Origin: Alicycliphilus denitrificans K601
GTDB lineage: Bacteria; Pseudomonadota; Gammaproteobacteria; Burkholderiales; Burkholderiaceae_C
Assembly (NCBI RefSeq): GCF_000204645.1
Contig: NC_015422.1
Coordinates: 2,497,001-2,561,000, forward strand
Direction: 5' to 3'
DNA: 64,000 nt
Part shown: piece by piece, positions 50,201-62,165 of the stretch
Layout of the letters: each line of letters starts with the position of its first letter
Position numbering within the stretch: position 1 is the first letter of the stretch
Translations under genes and position numbers: made by a program
The notes under the pieces: model-generated
Told to the model about the DNA's origin: nothing
The model's input: the letters and a program-made list of their open reading frames with translations, nothing else
Databases searched by the model: none

Positions 50201-50794
50201 GCGCTCGACGAGCTGACCCTCGCGCGCGAGCGCAAGACCTTCCTCGACGCGCAGACCGAGGACCTGCAGCTCGCCATGACCACGCTGGAGGACGCTATCC
50301 GCAAGATCGACGGCGAGACACGCACCCTGCTGTCGGGCACCTTCGAGACCGTCAACGGCCATTTCGGGCGCATGTTCCCCGAGCTGTTCGGCGGCGGCCA
50401 GGCGCGCCTGATCATGACGGGCGACGAGATCCTCGACTCCGGCGTGCAGGTCATGGCCCAGCCGCCGGGCAAGAAGAACCAGACCATCCACCTGCTGTCG
50501 GGCGGCGAGAAGGCGCTCACGGCCATCGCCCTCGTGTTCGCCATCTTCCAGCTCAACCCCGCGCCGTTCTGCCTGCTCGATGAGGTGGACGCGCCGCTGG
50601 ACGACGCCAACACCGAGCGCTACGCCAAGCTGGTCACCAGCATGTCCAAGGGCACCCAGTTCCTGTTCATCAGCCACAACAAGATCGCCATGGAAATGGC
50701 CGAGCAACTGATCGGCGTGACCATGCAGGAGCAGGGCGTCTCGCGCATCGTGGCGGTGGACATGGAGTCCGCCCTGTCGATGGCAGAGGCTTGA
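47270..50794 (+). CDS. smc: Chromosome partition protein SMC
   Basis: ATPase of 1174 residues that compacts and segregates the chromosome. Walker A is GPNGCGKSNIMD (31-42), followed by long coiled coils, a hinge (about 500-620), the signature LSGGEKAL and Walker B FCLLDEVDAPLDD near the C-terminus. GTG is the start; no upstream ATG suits the family N-terminus MRLNSIKLAGFKSF. It is followed at 10 bp by zipA. Confidence 0.97.
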   Translation: MRLNSIKLAGFKSFAEPTNFQLPGQLVGVVGPNGCGKSNIMDAVRWVLGESKASELRGESMQDVIFNGTTSRKPASRASVELIFDNADHRAGGQWNQFTEIAVKRVLTRDGTSSYYINNQPVRRRDVQDVFLGTGLGPRAYAIIGQGTISRIIESRPEELRLFLEEAAGVSKYKERRRETENRLADTRENLTRVEDILRELNANLEKLEKQAEVAAKYNALQQDVTLKQHQLWYLKRADAEAEQARVRTEGLQAVNDLESRMADLRSVEADLEAIRQAHYEAGDQVNQAQGKLYEATAEVGKLEAEIRYVVEGRQRVEQRLVQLAAQIQDWSARKEEAEAELETLEGAGMDAEEQAELLAAQVEEQAAQIPELEDALRQSQQRSEEQRAAVVQIQQQIQVLAAEQRSLDEQSRQLDARFERLRADRSALAAPDEARLAQMRQQLDEAQEAAEMAEARLAELQDSVPQLDEERRARQQAVNQETARQADLSARLEALKALQDKVKVSAKLQPWLARHGLDGLQGLWSRIHIEPGWENALEAALRERLSALPVGRLDMVRGFLGAGGQDAPPARLAFYSAPAAPAPDASTRQPRLSDLLRVHDAGLRAVLVDWLQGCYTAPSLDEALAQRAQLQPGEAFYVASGHAVGAHSLSFYAQDSEQSGLLARAQEIEHLEKELRAQALIAEEARTALVRAEAAYADASQRLVAARREATEAQGRAHELQVETLRLTQLAEQTRARSEQIGADLAEVEAQLADLQERRAASEARFEELDMQLADSQERHAQLGDRVIEAERRLAECREQQRQLERRVQEAQFSHRSLQARRAELARTVDTAATQARTLHDERQRAQDELARLSDAAAQGGLQQALELKMEREKQLAAQRSQYDELTARLRASDERRMQHERQLDPLRARITEFQLKEQAARLGLEQYSQLLQDAQADLAAVARSIEEGGVRAAGLSGEIDRLHREIAALGAVNLAALDELTLARERKTFLDAQTEDLQLAMTTLEDAIRKIDGETRTLLSGTFETVNGHFGRMFPELFGGGQARLIMTGDEILDSGVQVMAQPPGKKNQTIHLLSGGEKALTAIALVFAIFQLNPAPFCLLDEVDAPLDDANTERYAKLVTSMSKGTQFLFISHNKIAMEMAEQLIGVTMQEQGVSRIVAVDMESALSMAEA

Positions 50795-50804
50795 AAATCC
50801 CATC

Positions 50805-54064
<3,260 letters not shown>

Positions 54065-54067
54065 GGC

Positions 54068-55003
54068 ATGGCACTGGCGCGCCGCGCACCCCGCCTCGGC
54101 TTGGCGCTGGGCAGCGGCTCGGCGCGCGGCTGGGCGCACATCGGCGTGCTGCAGGTGCTGCAGGAGGAGGGCATCCGGCCCGACGTGGTGTGCGGCTCCT
54201 CCATCGGCGCGCTCGTGGGCGCGGCCTACGCGGCGGGCGAGCTGGAGCGCTTCGGCGAATGGGTGCTGGGCCTGGGCATGCGCGACGTGTTCGGCTTCAT
54301 GGACTTCAACCTCGCGGGCGGCATGCTCAAGGGCGAGAAGCTCATCGCCTTCTGGCGCCGCAACTTCGCCGACTTCACCATCGAGGACTCTCCGCTGCCC
54401 TTCGGCGCCGTGGCCACCGACCTGCACTCGGGCGCCGAGGTCTGGCTGCGCGAGGGCTCGATCGCCGACGCGGTGCGCGCCTCCATCGCGCTGCCGGGCC
54501 TGTTCACGCCCGTGGTGCGCGAAGGCGGCCGGCTGCTGGTCGATGGCGGCCTCGTCAATCCCGTGCCTGCGTCGCTCGCGCGCGCCATGGGGGCCGACAT
54601 CGTCATCGGCGTGGACCTGAACGCCGACATACTGCACCGCCACATGCACCCGCTGGCCGTGGTGCGCGCACCCGATGCCGATGCGCCGGAGGACGGCGTG
54701 GCGCCGCCCGAACCCGAGCCGGCGCGCAACGGCGACTGGATGCGCCGCCTGAAGTTCTGGGCAGACGGCAAGGCGCCCGCGCCCAGGCAGCCCTCCATGC
54801 TGGACGTGATGATGACCAGCGTGAACATCATGCAGATGCGCATCACGCGCAGCCGCATGGCGGGTGATCCGCCCGAGGTGGTGGTCGCGCCGCGCCTGGC
54901 CCACCTGGGCCAGCTGGACTTCCACCGCGCCAAAGAGGCCATCGAAGAGGGCCGCCGCGCCGCCCATGCCAGCCTGCCGCAGCTGCGGCAGTTCATGGGC
55001 TGA
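54068..55003 (+). CDS. Patatin-like phospholipase, RssA-type
   Basis: Protein of 311 residues. The oxyanion motif LGSGSARGWAHIG, nucleophile motif GSSIG (GxSxG) and DGG catalytic Asp (LLVDGGLVNPVP) are intact. No signal peptide, so cytoplasmic. Starts 3 bp after ligA and may be co-transcribed. Substrate unknown. Confidence 0.9.
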   Translation: MALARRAPRLGLALGSGSARGWAHIGVLQVLQEEGIRPDVVCGSSIGALVGAAYAAGELERFGEWVLGLGMRDVFGFMDFNLAGGMLKGEKLIAFWRRNFADFTIEDSPLPFGAVATDLHSGAEVWLREGSIADAVRASIALPGLFTPVVREGGRLLVDGGLVNPVPASLARAMGADIVIGVDLNADILHRHMHPLAVVRAPDADAPEDGVAPPEPEPARNGDWMRRLKFWADGKAPAPRQPSMLDVMMTSVNIMQMRITRSRMAGDPPEVVVAPRLAHLGQLDFHRAKEAIEEGRRAAHASLPQLRQFMG

Positions 55004-55126
55004 AGCCTGGAAAAACCGGTAAGCCATTGATTTCAAATGATTGGCGGTATAAAGCAGGCCTTTCCTCCGCCCGGCCCCTGGCGCCGCCCATGGCCCATGC
55101 CGTCCGGCCTCAAGGGATGAAAGCTT

Positions 55127-55180
55127 CCAATTCCATAGCTGCCAGCGCTTGCTGCACAAGCGCTGAAGGCCATTTTTATT
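55127..55180. repeat. Palindromic repeat, copy 11 (well preserved)
   Basis: CCATAGCTGCCAGCGCTTGC, then CAAGCGCTGAAGGCCATTTT. A near-ideal copy that ends about 10 bp before the start of the PBP1A gene. Confidence 0.8.
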
Positions 55181-55190
55181 GTAAAAATTC

Positions 55191-57674
55191 ATGACGTTTC
55201 CCGCCTCCCTGCGCGCGCGCTGGGCCCTGCTGTGGCCGCGCCTGGCACGCCTGGCGCGCCGGCCCGAGCGCTGGGCATCCGCGCATGGCCTGCTGTGGCT
55301 GCTGGCCGCGCTGGCGCTGGCCGTCTTCCTGTACGTGCTGGCGCTGATCCCGTTCACGCCCGCCATCAGCGACATCCGCAAGGCCAAGAGCGACCAGCCC
55401 GCGCAGCTGCTGTCCGCCGACGGGCGCCTGCTGGCCGAATACCGCTGGGTGAACCGCGAGTGGGTGCCGCTCGACACGATCGCCAGGCCGGTGGTCGATG
55501 CCCTGATCGCCACCGAGGACCACCGCTTCTACGACCACTTCGGCCTGGACTGGCGGCGCACGGCGTCGGCGCTGGTGCGCACGCTGGGCGGCGACAAGCA
55601 GGGCGGCTCCACCATCACCCAGCAGCTCGCGCGCAACCTCTACCCCGAGGACATCGGCCGCGCGCCCACGCTCACGCGCAAGATCAAGGAGGCGATCACC
55701 GCGCTCAAGATCGAGTGGCTGTACTCCAAGGACGAGATCCTGGAGACCTACCTGAACACCGTGCCCTTCCTCTACAACGCCTACGGCATCGAGATGGCGG
55801 CGCGCACCTACTTCAACAAATCCGCCGACAAGCTCACGGTGCTGGAGAGCGCCACGCTCATCGGCATGCTCAAGGGCACGGCCTACTACAACCCCGTGCT
55901 CAACCCCGAGCGCGCCCAGGCCCGGCGCAACACGGTGCTCGCGCAGATGAAGAAGCGCGGCAAGCTCTCCGCGGCAGAGTACGACAAGCTGGTCAAGCGC
56001 CCGCTGCGCATCCGCTTCGAGCGCCAGAACGAGGTGGCGGGCCTGGCGCCGCATTTGGCGCAGCAGCTGCGGCGCCAGCTCATCGACTGGGCGGACCGCA
56101 ATGGCTACAGCCTGTATTCCGACGGGCTGGTGATCCACACCATCATCGACGGCCGCCTGCAGGAGATCGCCAACCAGGCCGTGCAGCGCCAGGGCCGGCA
56201 GCTGCAGGGCGTGGCCGACGCCGCCTGGGCGCCGCGCAGCGCATGGGGCGCCAAGAGCCCCCTGGTGCAGCAGCTGGTGCGCGAATCGCCCCAGTACGAA
56301 AAGGCCGTGGCCGCCGGCACCGCGCCCGAGGAGGCGGCCAAGCGCCTGCTCGACGACGCCGGCTTCCTGCGCAGCCTGCGCCAGGCCAAGACCCGCGTGC
56401 AGGCCGGCTTCATGGCGCTGGACCCCAGGAACGGCGCGGTGCTGGCCTGGGTGGGCAGCCGCGACTACGGCGTGGACCCGTTCGACCACGTGCAGGCCGC
56501 TAGGCGCCAGCCCGGCTCCACCTTCAAGCCCTTCGTCTATGGCGCGGCCTTCGCCAAGGGCATGCTGCCCACGGACGAGCTCATGGACACGACCGTGGAA
56601 ATCCCCCTCGGCGGCAAGCGGGTCTGGCGCCCCACGGACGGCCGCACGCCGCCCAGCGAGGAACCCATGCAGCTGCGCGACGGCCTCGCGTACTCCAAGA
56701 ACACCATCACCGCCCAGCTCATGCAGCAGGTGGGGCCCGAGCGCGTGGCGCAGCTCGCGCGCGCCATGGGCGTGCGCGAATCCAAGCTGGAGGCCGTGCC
56801 CGCGCTGGCGCTGGGCACGAGCTCGGTCACCCTCAAGGAAATGGTGGCCGCCTACGGCACCATCGCCAATGGCGGGCGCTACATGGCGCCCCAGGTGATC
56901 ACGCGCATCGAGGACAAGAACGGCAGGCTGCTCGAAGCGTTCAAGCCCGCATCGCCCGAACGTGCCCTGGGCCTCGCCGCCGCGCAGGAACTGCGCGACG
57001 CCATGCGCGGCGTGGTGGACAAGGGCACGGGCGTGGCGATACGCAGCCGCTACGGCATCACGGCCGACGTGGCCGGCAAGACCGGCACCACGCAGGACAA
57101 CACCGACGGCTGGTTCATCCTCATGCACCCGCAGCTCGTGGCCGGCGCTTGGGCCGGCTTCAACGACGGGCGCATCACCCTGCGCAGCGACTATTGGGGG
57201 CAGGGCGCGCACAGTGCGCTGCCCATCGTGGGCGACGTGTTCCGCCAGGCCCTGCGCGCCAAGATCATCGACGCGCGCGAGCGCTTCATCGACGAGGAGG
57301 AAAGCTCCTGGATCGCCACGGCCACGGGCACGCTGCGCAACTGGGTCTACGACCTGTTCGGCCGGCCCACGGGCGAGCAGGCTGGCCCGGCAGGGGCGCC
57401 GCCCGCGCCGCAGCCCGACCTGCCGCGCGCACCTGCGCCCGCGGCCAGCGCCCCGCCGCAGGAGGAGCGCCCCGAGATCATCGAAGCGCCGCTCATTCCG
57501 CTGCAGGAAGTCGCTCCGCGCGCCAACGCGCCGGCCGAACCGCCCGTATGGGTGGAGCAGCCCGCGCCCGAGGCGCCGCAGCCGGCCGCCCCCTCGGCAG
57601 CGCCCGGCGTGGTTATCGTGCCGGTGGTGCCGCGGCCGCAGGGCGCGGCGCCGCTCCTCGCCGAAACACGCTGA
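55191..57674 (+). CDS. mrcA: Penicillin-binding protein 1A (bifunctional)
   Basis: Class A PBP of 827 residues. Membrane helix near residues 28-55, GT51 domain (ATEDHRFYDHFGLD, then GGSTITQQLARNLY) and transpeptidase domain with GSTFKPF (Ser nucleophile), YSKNT and GKTGTTQDN. A long Pro/Ala-rich C-terminal tail follows. There is no clear ribosome site; the repeat lies in its leader. Confidence 0.93.
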   Translation: MTFPASLRARWALLWPRLARLARRPERWASAHGLLWLLAALALAVFLYVLALIPFTPAISDIRKAKSDQPAQLLSADGRLLAEYRWVNREWVPLDTIARPVVDALIATEDHRFYDHFGLDWRRTASALVRTLGGDKQGGSTITQQLARNLYPEDIGRAPTLTRKIKEAITALKIEWLYSKDEILETYLNTVPFLYNAYGIEMAARTYFNKSADKLTVLESATLIGMLKGTAYYNPVLNPERAQARRNTVLAQMKKRGKLSAAEYDKLVKRPLRIRFERQNEVAGLAPHLAQQLRRQLIDWADRNGYSLYSDGLVIHTIIDGRLQEIANQAVQRQGRQLQGVADAAWAPRSAWGAKSPLVQQLVRESPQYEKAVAAGTAPEEAAKRLLDDAGFLRSLRQAKTRVQAGFMALDPRNGAVLAWVGSRDYGVDPFDHVQAARRQPGSTFKPFVYGAAFAKGMLPTDELMDTTVEIPLGGKRVWRPTDGRTPPSEEPMQLRDGLAYSKNTITAQLMQQVGPERVAQLARAMGVRESKLEAVPALALGTSSVTLKEMVAAYGTIANGGRYMAPQVITRIEDKNGRLLEAFKPASPERALGLAAAQELRDAMRGVVDKGTGVAIRSRYGITADVAGKTGTTQDNTDGWFILMHPQLVAGAWAGFNDGRITLRSDYWGQGAHSALPIVGDVFRQALRAKIIDARERFIDEEESSWIATATGTLRNWVYDLFGRPTGEQAGPAGAPPAPQPDLPRAPAPAASAPPQEERPEIIEAPLIPLQEVAPRANAPAEPPVWVEQPAPEAPQPAAPSAAPGVVIVPVVPRPQGAAPLLAETR

Positions 57675-57684
57675 GCCTTTGCCC

Positions 57685-58881
57685 ATGCAGCCACCACGGC
57701 AAGCCCCGCGCGCACGCATCCCCGCCGCCGTGTGGGCGCTGGGCCTGGTCAGCATGCTGATGGACATCTCCTCCGAGATGATCCACAGCCTGTTGCCCAT
57801 GTTCATGGTGGGCACGCTTGGCATGTCTGCCCTCGCGGTCGGCCTCGTCGAGGGCCTGGCAGAGGCCACGGCGCTGATGGTCAAGGTGTTCTCGGGCGCG
57901 CTCAGCGACTATTTCGGACGACGCAAGAGCCTGGCGCTGCTGGGCTACGCCCTGGGCGCCTTCACCAAGCCGCTGTTCGCCATGGCCTCGGGCGCGGGCC
58001 TGATCCTGGCCGCGCGCCTGATCGACCGCGTAGGCAAGGGCGTGCGCGGCGCGCCGCGCGACGCGCTGGTGGCCGACATCACGCCGCCCGAGATCCGCGG
58101 CGCGGCCTTTGGCCTGCGCCAGTCGCTGGACACGGTGGGCGCCTTCGTCGGCCCGCTGCTGGCCGCCGGCCTGATGCTGCTGTGGGCGGACGACTTCCGC
58201 GCCGTGTTCTGGGTGGCGGTGGTGCCGGGCCTGCTGGCGGTGGCCGTGCTGGCGCTGGGCGTGCGCGAGCCCGAACGGCACGAGGGCGCGCGCCGCACCA
58301 ACCCGATACGGCGCGAGAACATGCGCCGTCTGGGGCCCGCCTATTGGTGGGTGGTGGCCGTGGGGGCCCTGTTCACGCTGGCGCGGTTCAGCGAGGCCTT
58401 TCTGGTGCTGCGTGCGCAGCAGGCCGGCATTGCCATGGCGCTGGTGCCGCTGGTGATGGCGGCCATGAACCTGGTCTACGCGGCCGCGGCCTATCCGTTC
58501 GGCTGGCTGTCGGACCGCGTCGGCCACACGCGCCTGCTGGCCTGGGGCCTGGTCGTACTGATCGCGGCGGACGCGCTTCTGGCCACGGCCCAGCATTGGA
58601 GCATGGTGATCGTGGGCGTGGCGGTGTGGGGCATCCACATGGGCATGACGCAGGGCCTGCTGGCCACCATGGTGGCGAACGCGGCGCCGGCGGACCTGCG
58701 CGGCACGGCCTATGGCGTGTTCAACCTGGCCAGCGGCCTGGCCATGCTGGCGGCCAGCGTGATCGCCGGACTGCTGTGGGAGACGGTGGGGCCGGCTGCG
58801 ACCTTCTGGGCCGGCGGCGCGTTCGCGGCGCTGTGCCTGGCCGGGCTGGGCCGCCGGCGCGGCAGCGGCGCTCTCAGGTGA
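57685..58881 (+). CDS. MFS transporter (12 helix)
   Basis: Protein of 398 residues. Motif A-type GALSDYFGRRKS and RLIDRVGKGVRGAPRDALV are seen; the second is typical of a family of uncharacterised MFS carriers. Stop overlaps that of the convergent Nudix gene by 8 bp. Substrate unknown. Confidence 0.88.
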   Translation: MQPPRQAPRARIPAAVWALGLVSMLMDISSEMIHSLLPMFMVGTLGMSALAVGLVEGLAEATALMVKVFSGALSDYFGRRKSLALLGYALGAFTKPLFAMASGAGLILAARLIDRVGKGVRGAPRDALVADITPPEIRGAAFGLRQSLDTVGAFVGPLLAAGLMLLWADDFRAVFWVAVVPGLLAVAVLALGVREPERHEGARRTNPIRRENMRRLGPAYWWVVAVGALFTLARFSEAFLVLRAQQAGIAMALVPLVMAAMNLVYAAAAYPFGWLSDRVGHTRLLAWGLVVLIAADALLATAQHWSMVIVGVAVWGIHMGMTQGLLATMVANAAPADLRGTAYGVFNLASGLAMLAASVIAGLLWETVGPAATFWAGGAFAALCLAGLGRRRGSGALR

Positions 58882-59422
58882 TGTCCACGCAGTGCACGCC
58901 GAAGCGCCCCGCGCGGCGGTCGGCGAAGAAGCGCTCCAGCGTCTTCTTGACCGTGCGGAACGAGATCTCGTCCCAGGGGATCTCGTCCTCGGTGAACAGG
59001 CGCGCCTCGATGGTCTCGTGGCCGGGGTCGAATCGGTCGCTCAACAGCGTGGCCAGGTAGAAGATGTGGACCTGGCCCACCTGCGGCACGTTCAGCAGCG
59101 AGAACAGCGGGCCCAGCTCGATCTGGGCGCCGGCCTCCTCGTCGGTCTCGCGCGCTGCGCCTTGCTCCGTGGTCTCGTCGAGCTCCATGAAGCCGGCGGG
59201 CAGCGTCCACTTGCCCCAGCGCGGCTCGATGTTGCGCTTGCACAGCAGCACGCGCTCGCCCAGCACCGGCACCGTGCCCACCACCATCAGCGGGTTCTCG
59301 TAGTGGATGGTGCCGCAGACCGGGCAGACGGCGCGCTCGCGCGTGTCGCCGTCGCCGGGCAGGCGGTAGGCCACGGCCGCGCCGCATTCGCGGCAGTGCT
59401 TGATGGGGCGGCGGAAAATCAT
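58874..59422 (-). CDS. Nudix hydrolase with zinc ribbon
   Basis: Protein of 182 residues. Zn-ribbon cysteines CRECG..CPVCG come first (NudC-like), then the Nudix box GFMELDETTEQGAARETDEE. The protein is shorter than NudC. Likely to cleave a nucleoside diphosphate derivative. Start at 59422 (MIFRRPIK). Confidence 0.9.
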   Translation of the reverse strand: MIFRRPIKHCRECGAAVAYRLPGDGDTRERAVCPVCGTIHYENPLMVVGTVPVLGERVLLCKRNIEPRWGKWTLPAGFMELDETTEQGAARETDEEAGAQIELGPLFSLLNVPQVGQVHIFYLATLLSDRFDPGHETIEARLFTEDEIPWDEISFRTVKKTLERFFADRRAGRFGVHCVDIT

Positions 59423-59427
59423 TGGAT

Positions 59428-59486
59428 TTCTATGATCAAAATGCCTCCAAGCGCTTGTGTGACAAGCGCCTGCAGCTATTCTTGTT
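59428..59486. repeat. Palindromic repeat, copy 12 (well preserved)
   Basis: CAAAATGCCTCCAAGCGCTT, then GACAAGCGCCTGCAGCTATT. It separates the Nudix and FAA hydrolase genes. Confidence 0.8.
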
Positions 59487-59489
59487 GAA

Positions 59490-60185
59490 TCAGACCAGCG
59501 CCACGCGCAGCCGGCCCAGGCCATCGATGCCGCCCTCCAGCACGTCGCCGCGCACCACGGCGCCCACGCCCTCGGGTGTGCCCGTGAAGATCAGGTCGCC
59601 GGGCTGCAGCTCCCAGGCGGCCGACAGGTGCTCGATGGTCTCGGCAATGTTCCAGATCAGCTGATCGACCGTGCTGCGCTGGCGGTCGGCGCCGTTGACC
59701 TGCAGCCAGATCGCGGCGCGCTCCACGTCGCCTGCCTGCGCGGCGGGCGTGATGGGGCCGATGGGCGCGCCGGCATCGAAGCCCTTGCCGATGCACCAGG
59801 GGCGGCCCTGCTTCTTCATCTCGCCCTGCAGGTCGCGGCGCGTCATGTCCAGGCCCACGGCGTAGCCCCAGATGTGTTGGCGCGCATCGGCCGCCGCGAT
59901 GTTCCTGCCGCCCTTGCCGATGGCCACCACCAGCTCGATCTCGTGGTGCAGGTCCTTGGTGAGCGAGGGGTAGGGCATGCTGCCCGTCTCGCCCGCGCTC
60001 ACGGGCAGCACGGCGTCGGCCGGCTTCATGAAGAAGAAGGGCGGCTCGCGGCCGGTGAAGCCCATCTCCTTGGCATGCTCGGCGTAGTTGCGGCCCACGC
60101 AGTAGATGCGGTGCACGGGAAAGCGATCGGCCGATCCCAGCACGGGAACGCTGGCCTGGACGGGGGCGGGAATCACATAGCTCAT
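59490..60185 (-). CDS. Fumarylacetoacetate hydrolase family protein (fumarylpyruvate hydrolase-like)
   Basis: Protein of 231 residues. Motifs RIYCVGRNYAEHAKEMG, PFFFMKPADAV, HHEIELVVAIGKGG, and FTGTPEGVGAV with metal-binding Glu. Divergent from the maleylacetoacetate isomerase-like gene with 113 bp between them; the two together fit the last steps of gentisate breakdown (maleylpyruvate to fumarylpyruvate to fumarate and pyruvate). The ring-cleaving dioxygenase is not in the window. Confidence 0.9.
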   Translation of the reverse strand: MSYVIPAPVQASVPVLGSADRFPVHRIYCVGRNYAEHAKEMGFTGREPPFFFMKPADAVLPVSAGETGSMPYPSLTKDLHHEIELVVAIGKGGRNIAAADARQHIWGYAVGLDMTRRDLQGEMKKQGRPWCIGKGFDAGAPIGPITPAAQAGDVERAAIWLQVNGADRQRSTVDQLIWNIAETIEHLSAAWELQPGDLIFTGTPEGVGAVVRGDVLEGGIDGLGRLRVALV

Positions 60186-60298
60186 GGTTTTTTGACGCTT
60201 TTTAGGGACGGGTGGAGGACGGATGCAGTGTGCCACGGCGCGGGCCTTCCCATGGGCGGCTGGGCGCATTTCGCCCTGCTGGCTTATGCTGCGGCAGC

Positions 60299-60964
60299 AT
60301 GAAGCTCTACAACTACTTCCGCTCCTCGGCATCGTTTCGCGTGCGCATCGCGCTGGAGCTCAAGGGCCTGCCCTATGACTATGTGCCCGTGCACCTGCAG
60401 AAGGGCGAGCAGCGGGCCCCGGCCTATGCCAGCCGCCTGGGCGACGCGCTGGTGCCGGCGCTGCAGACCGATGACGGGCACCTGCTCGCGCAGTCCATGG
60501 CCATCATCGAATACCTGGACGAAACCCACCCCGAGCCGCCGCTGCTGCCCGGCGGTGCCCTGGCGCGTGCCCACGTGCGGGCGCTGGCGCAGATGGTGGC
60601 CTGCGAGATCCACCCGCTGAACAACCTGCGCGTGCTCAAGTACCTCAAGCACCAGCTGAAGGTGCCGGACGCGGCCAAGGACGACTGGTACCACCACTGG
60701 GTGCGCCAGGGCCTGGAGGCCTTCGAGCGCCAGCTGGCGCTGCTGGACCGGGAGCGCGCCGCCGCGGGCCTGGCGCCCTCGCGCCTGTGCTGGGGCGACG
60801 CGCCCACGCTGGCCGACTGCTGCCTGGTGCCGCAGATCTTCAACGGCCAGCGCTTCGGCGTGGACCTGGGCGGCCTGTCGCGCACCATGGCCGCGTTCGA
60901 GGCCTGCATGCAGCTGCCGGCCTTCCAGCGCGCCCAGCCCAGCGCCTGCCCGGACCATGAGTGA
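60299..60964 (+). CDS. maiA: Maleylacetoacetate/maleylpyruvate isomerase (GST zeta)
   Basis: Protein of 221 residues. N-terminal thioredoxin-fold motif RSSASFRVRIAL (SSxSxRVR) binds glutathione; C-terminal helical domain (LCWGDAPTLADCCLVPQIF). Partner of the divergent FAA hydrolase. Stop overlaps the pgeF start by 8 bp. Confidence 0.92.
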   Translation: MKLYNYFRSSASFRVRIALELKGLPYDYVPVHLQKGEQRAPAYASRLGDALVPALQTDDGHLLAQSMAIIEYLDETHPEPPLLPGGALARAHVRALAQMVACEIHPLNNLRVLKYLKHQLKVPDAAKDDWYHHWVRQGLEAFERQLALLDRERAAAGLAPSRLCWGDAPTLADCCLVPQIFNGQRFGVDLGGLSRTMAAFEACMQLPAFQRAQPSACPDHE

Positions 60965-61805
60965 GCCCGTGGCGCACCCCGTTCCCCACGACTGGCTGCA
61001 GCCCGACTGGCCGGCCCCCGCCCACGTGCGCGCGCTGTGCACCACGCGCAACGGCGGCGTGAGCACGCCGCCGTACGACAGCTTCAACCTGGGCCGCTAC
61101 GTGGGCGACGCCCCCGAGGCCGTGCAGGCCAACTGGGCCGCGCTGCAGGCGGCCCTGGGTGCCGGGGGGCGGCCCGTGCGGCCGGTGTACCTGCGCCAGG
61201 TGCACGGCACGGACGTTCTGCCGCTCGACAAGGACACGCCCGAGGGCGCCGACGCCGACGCCTGCACCACCCGGGCGCGGGGCGTGGCCTGCGTCGTCAT
61301 GGCGGCGGACTGCCTGCCCGTGCTCTTCACCGACCGCGCGGGCACGCGCGTGGCGGCCGCCCATGCGGGCTGGCGCGGCCTGGCCACGGGGGTGCTGGAA
61401 GAGACATTGAAGCAATTTCTGGCTCCAGGCCATGCGAGGCAAGCGCCGGCAGCTATCGAAGATGAAGCGCCGCGATCGCCCGGCGACGTGATCGCCTGGC
61501 TGGGCCCCTGCATAGGCCCGCAGGCCTTCGAGGTCGGCCCCGAGGTGCGCGATGCCTTCTGCGCGCAGGACCCGCAGGCCGCCCGGCATTTCAGGCCCCA
61601 CGGCGGCGCGGGCAAGCTGCTGGCCGACCTGGCGGGACTGGCGCGCCAGCGCCTGCGTGAGCGGGGCGTGACGGCGCTCTACGGCAACGACGGCTCGCCC
61701 GCCTGGTGCACCGTGGGCAACCCTTCACGGTTCTTTTCGCACCGGCGCGACAGCCCCGTGCTCGGCACCAGCGGGCGCATGGCCGCCTGCGTCTGGCTGA
61801 CCTGA
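60957..61805 (+). CDS. pgeF: Peptidoglycan editing factor PgeF / purine nucleosidase (laccase-domain)
   Basis: Protein of 282 residues, longer than the usual 240-260. Ligand motifs RQVHGTDV, MAADCLPVLFTD and AAAHAGWRGL are all intact. Residues about 151-171 (LKQFLAPGHARQAPAAIEDE) come from an in-frame copy of the palindromic repeat between HAGWRGL and WLGPCIGP. Overlaps maiA by 8 bp and the convergent small membrane protein gene by 81 bp. Confidence 0.94.
   Translation: MSEPVAHPVPHDWLQPDWPAPAHVRALCTTRNGGVSTPPYDSFNLGRYVGDAPEAVQANWAALQAALGAGGRPVRPVYLRQVHGTDVLPLDKDTPEGADADACTTRARGVACVVMAADCLPVLFTDRAGTRVAAAHAGWRGLATGVLEETLKQFLAPGHARQAPAAIEDEAPRSPGDVIAWLGPCIGPQAFEVGPEVRDAFCAQDPQAARHFRPHGGAGKLLADLAGLARQRLRERGVTALYGNDGSPAWCTVGNPSRFFSHRRDSPVLGTSGRMAACVWLT
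61407..61469 (+). repeat. Palindromic repeat, copy 13, in frame inside pgeF
   Basis: TTCTGGCTCCAGGCC, then CAAGCGCCGGCAGCTATCGA. Translated as QFLAPGHARQAPAAIED in the same frame as the other genic copies. Confidence 0.75.
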
Positions 61806-62036
61806 CGCGGCCGCCTCGGCCTCGGCCCGCTCGCGCGCCCGGATGGCGCGCTTGCGCGCCGGCGTGCCCAGAATGTAGAGCACGATGGACATGGGCAGCA
61901 GCCCGTAGAGCACGAAGGTGATGATGGCGCCCAGCACCGTGCCCTGCTCGGACAGGCCTTCGGCCAGGGCCATCAGCACCGTCACGTACAACCACCCGAT
62001 AAGCACCAGGTACATGTTCGGATCCCGATAAAACAT
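61725..62036 (-). CDS. Small membrane protein, unknown
   Basis: Protein of 103 residues with two hydrophobic helices (YLVLIGWLYVTVLMALAEG, AIITFVLYGLLPMSIVLYIL) and a charged Ala/Glu-rich tail. Start at 62036 (MFYRDPN). The last 27 codons overlap the 3' end of pgeF on the other strand. Conserved in related genera as I recall, function unknown. Confidence 0.75.
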   Translation of the reverse strand: MFYRDPNMYLVLIGWLYVTVLMALAEGLSEQGTVLGAIITFVLYGLLPMSIVLYILGTPARKRAIRARERAEAEAAASGQPDAGGHAPAGAEHGAVAPVRKEP

Positions 62037-62165
62037 GGATTGTGGCCGGCAGGCGGCCGCGCCGTGAACCAAAAGCCCCGCGGCTGCGCCGTGGATTGCC
62101 GAGCCGATGCCGGCTCGGCAACAATCGAGAGCCTTGCCCGCATCGGGCCTATTCATGGAGGCAGT

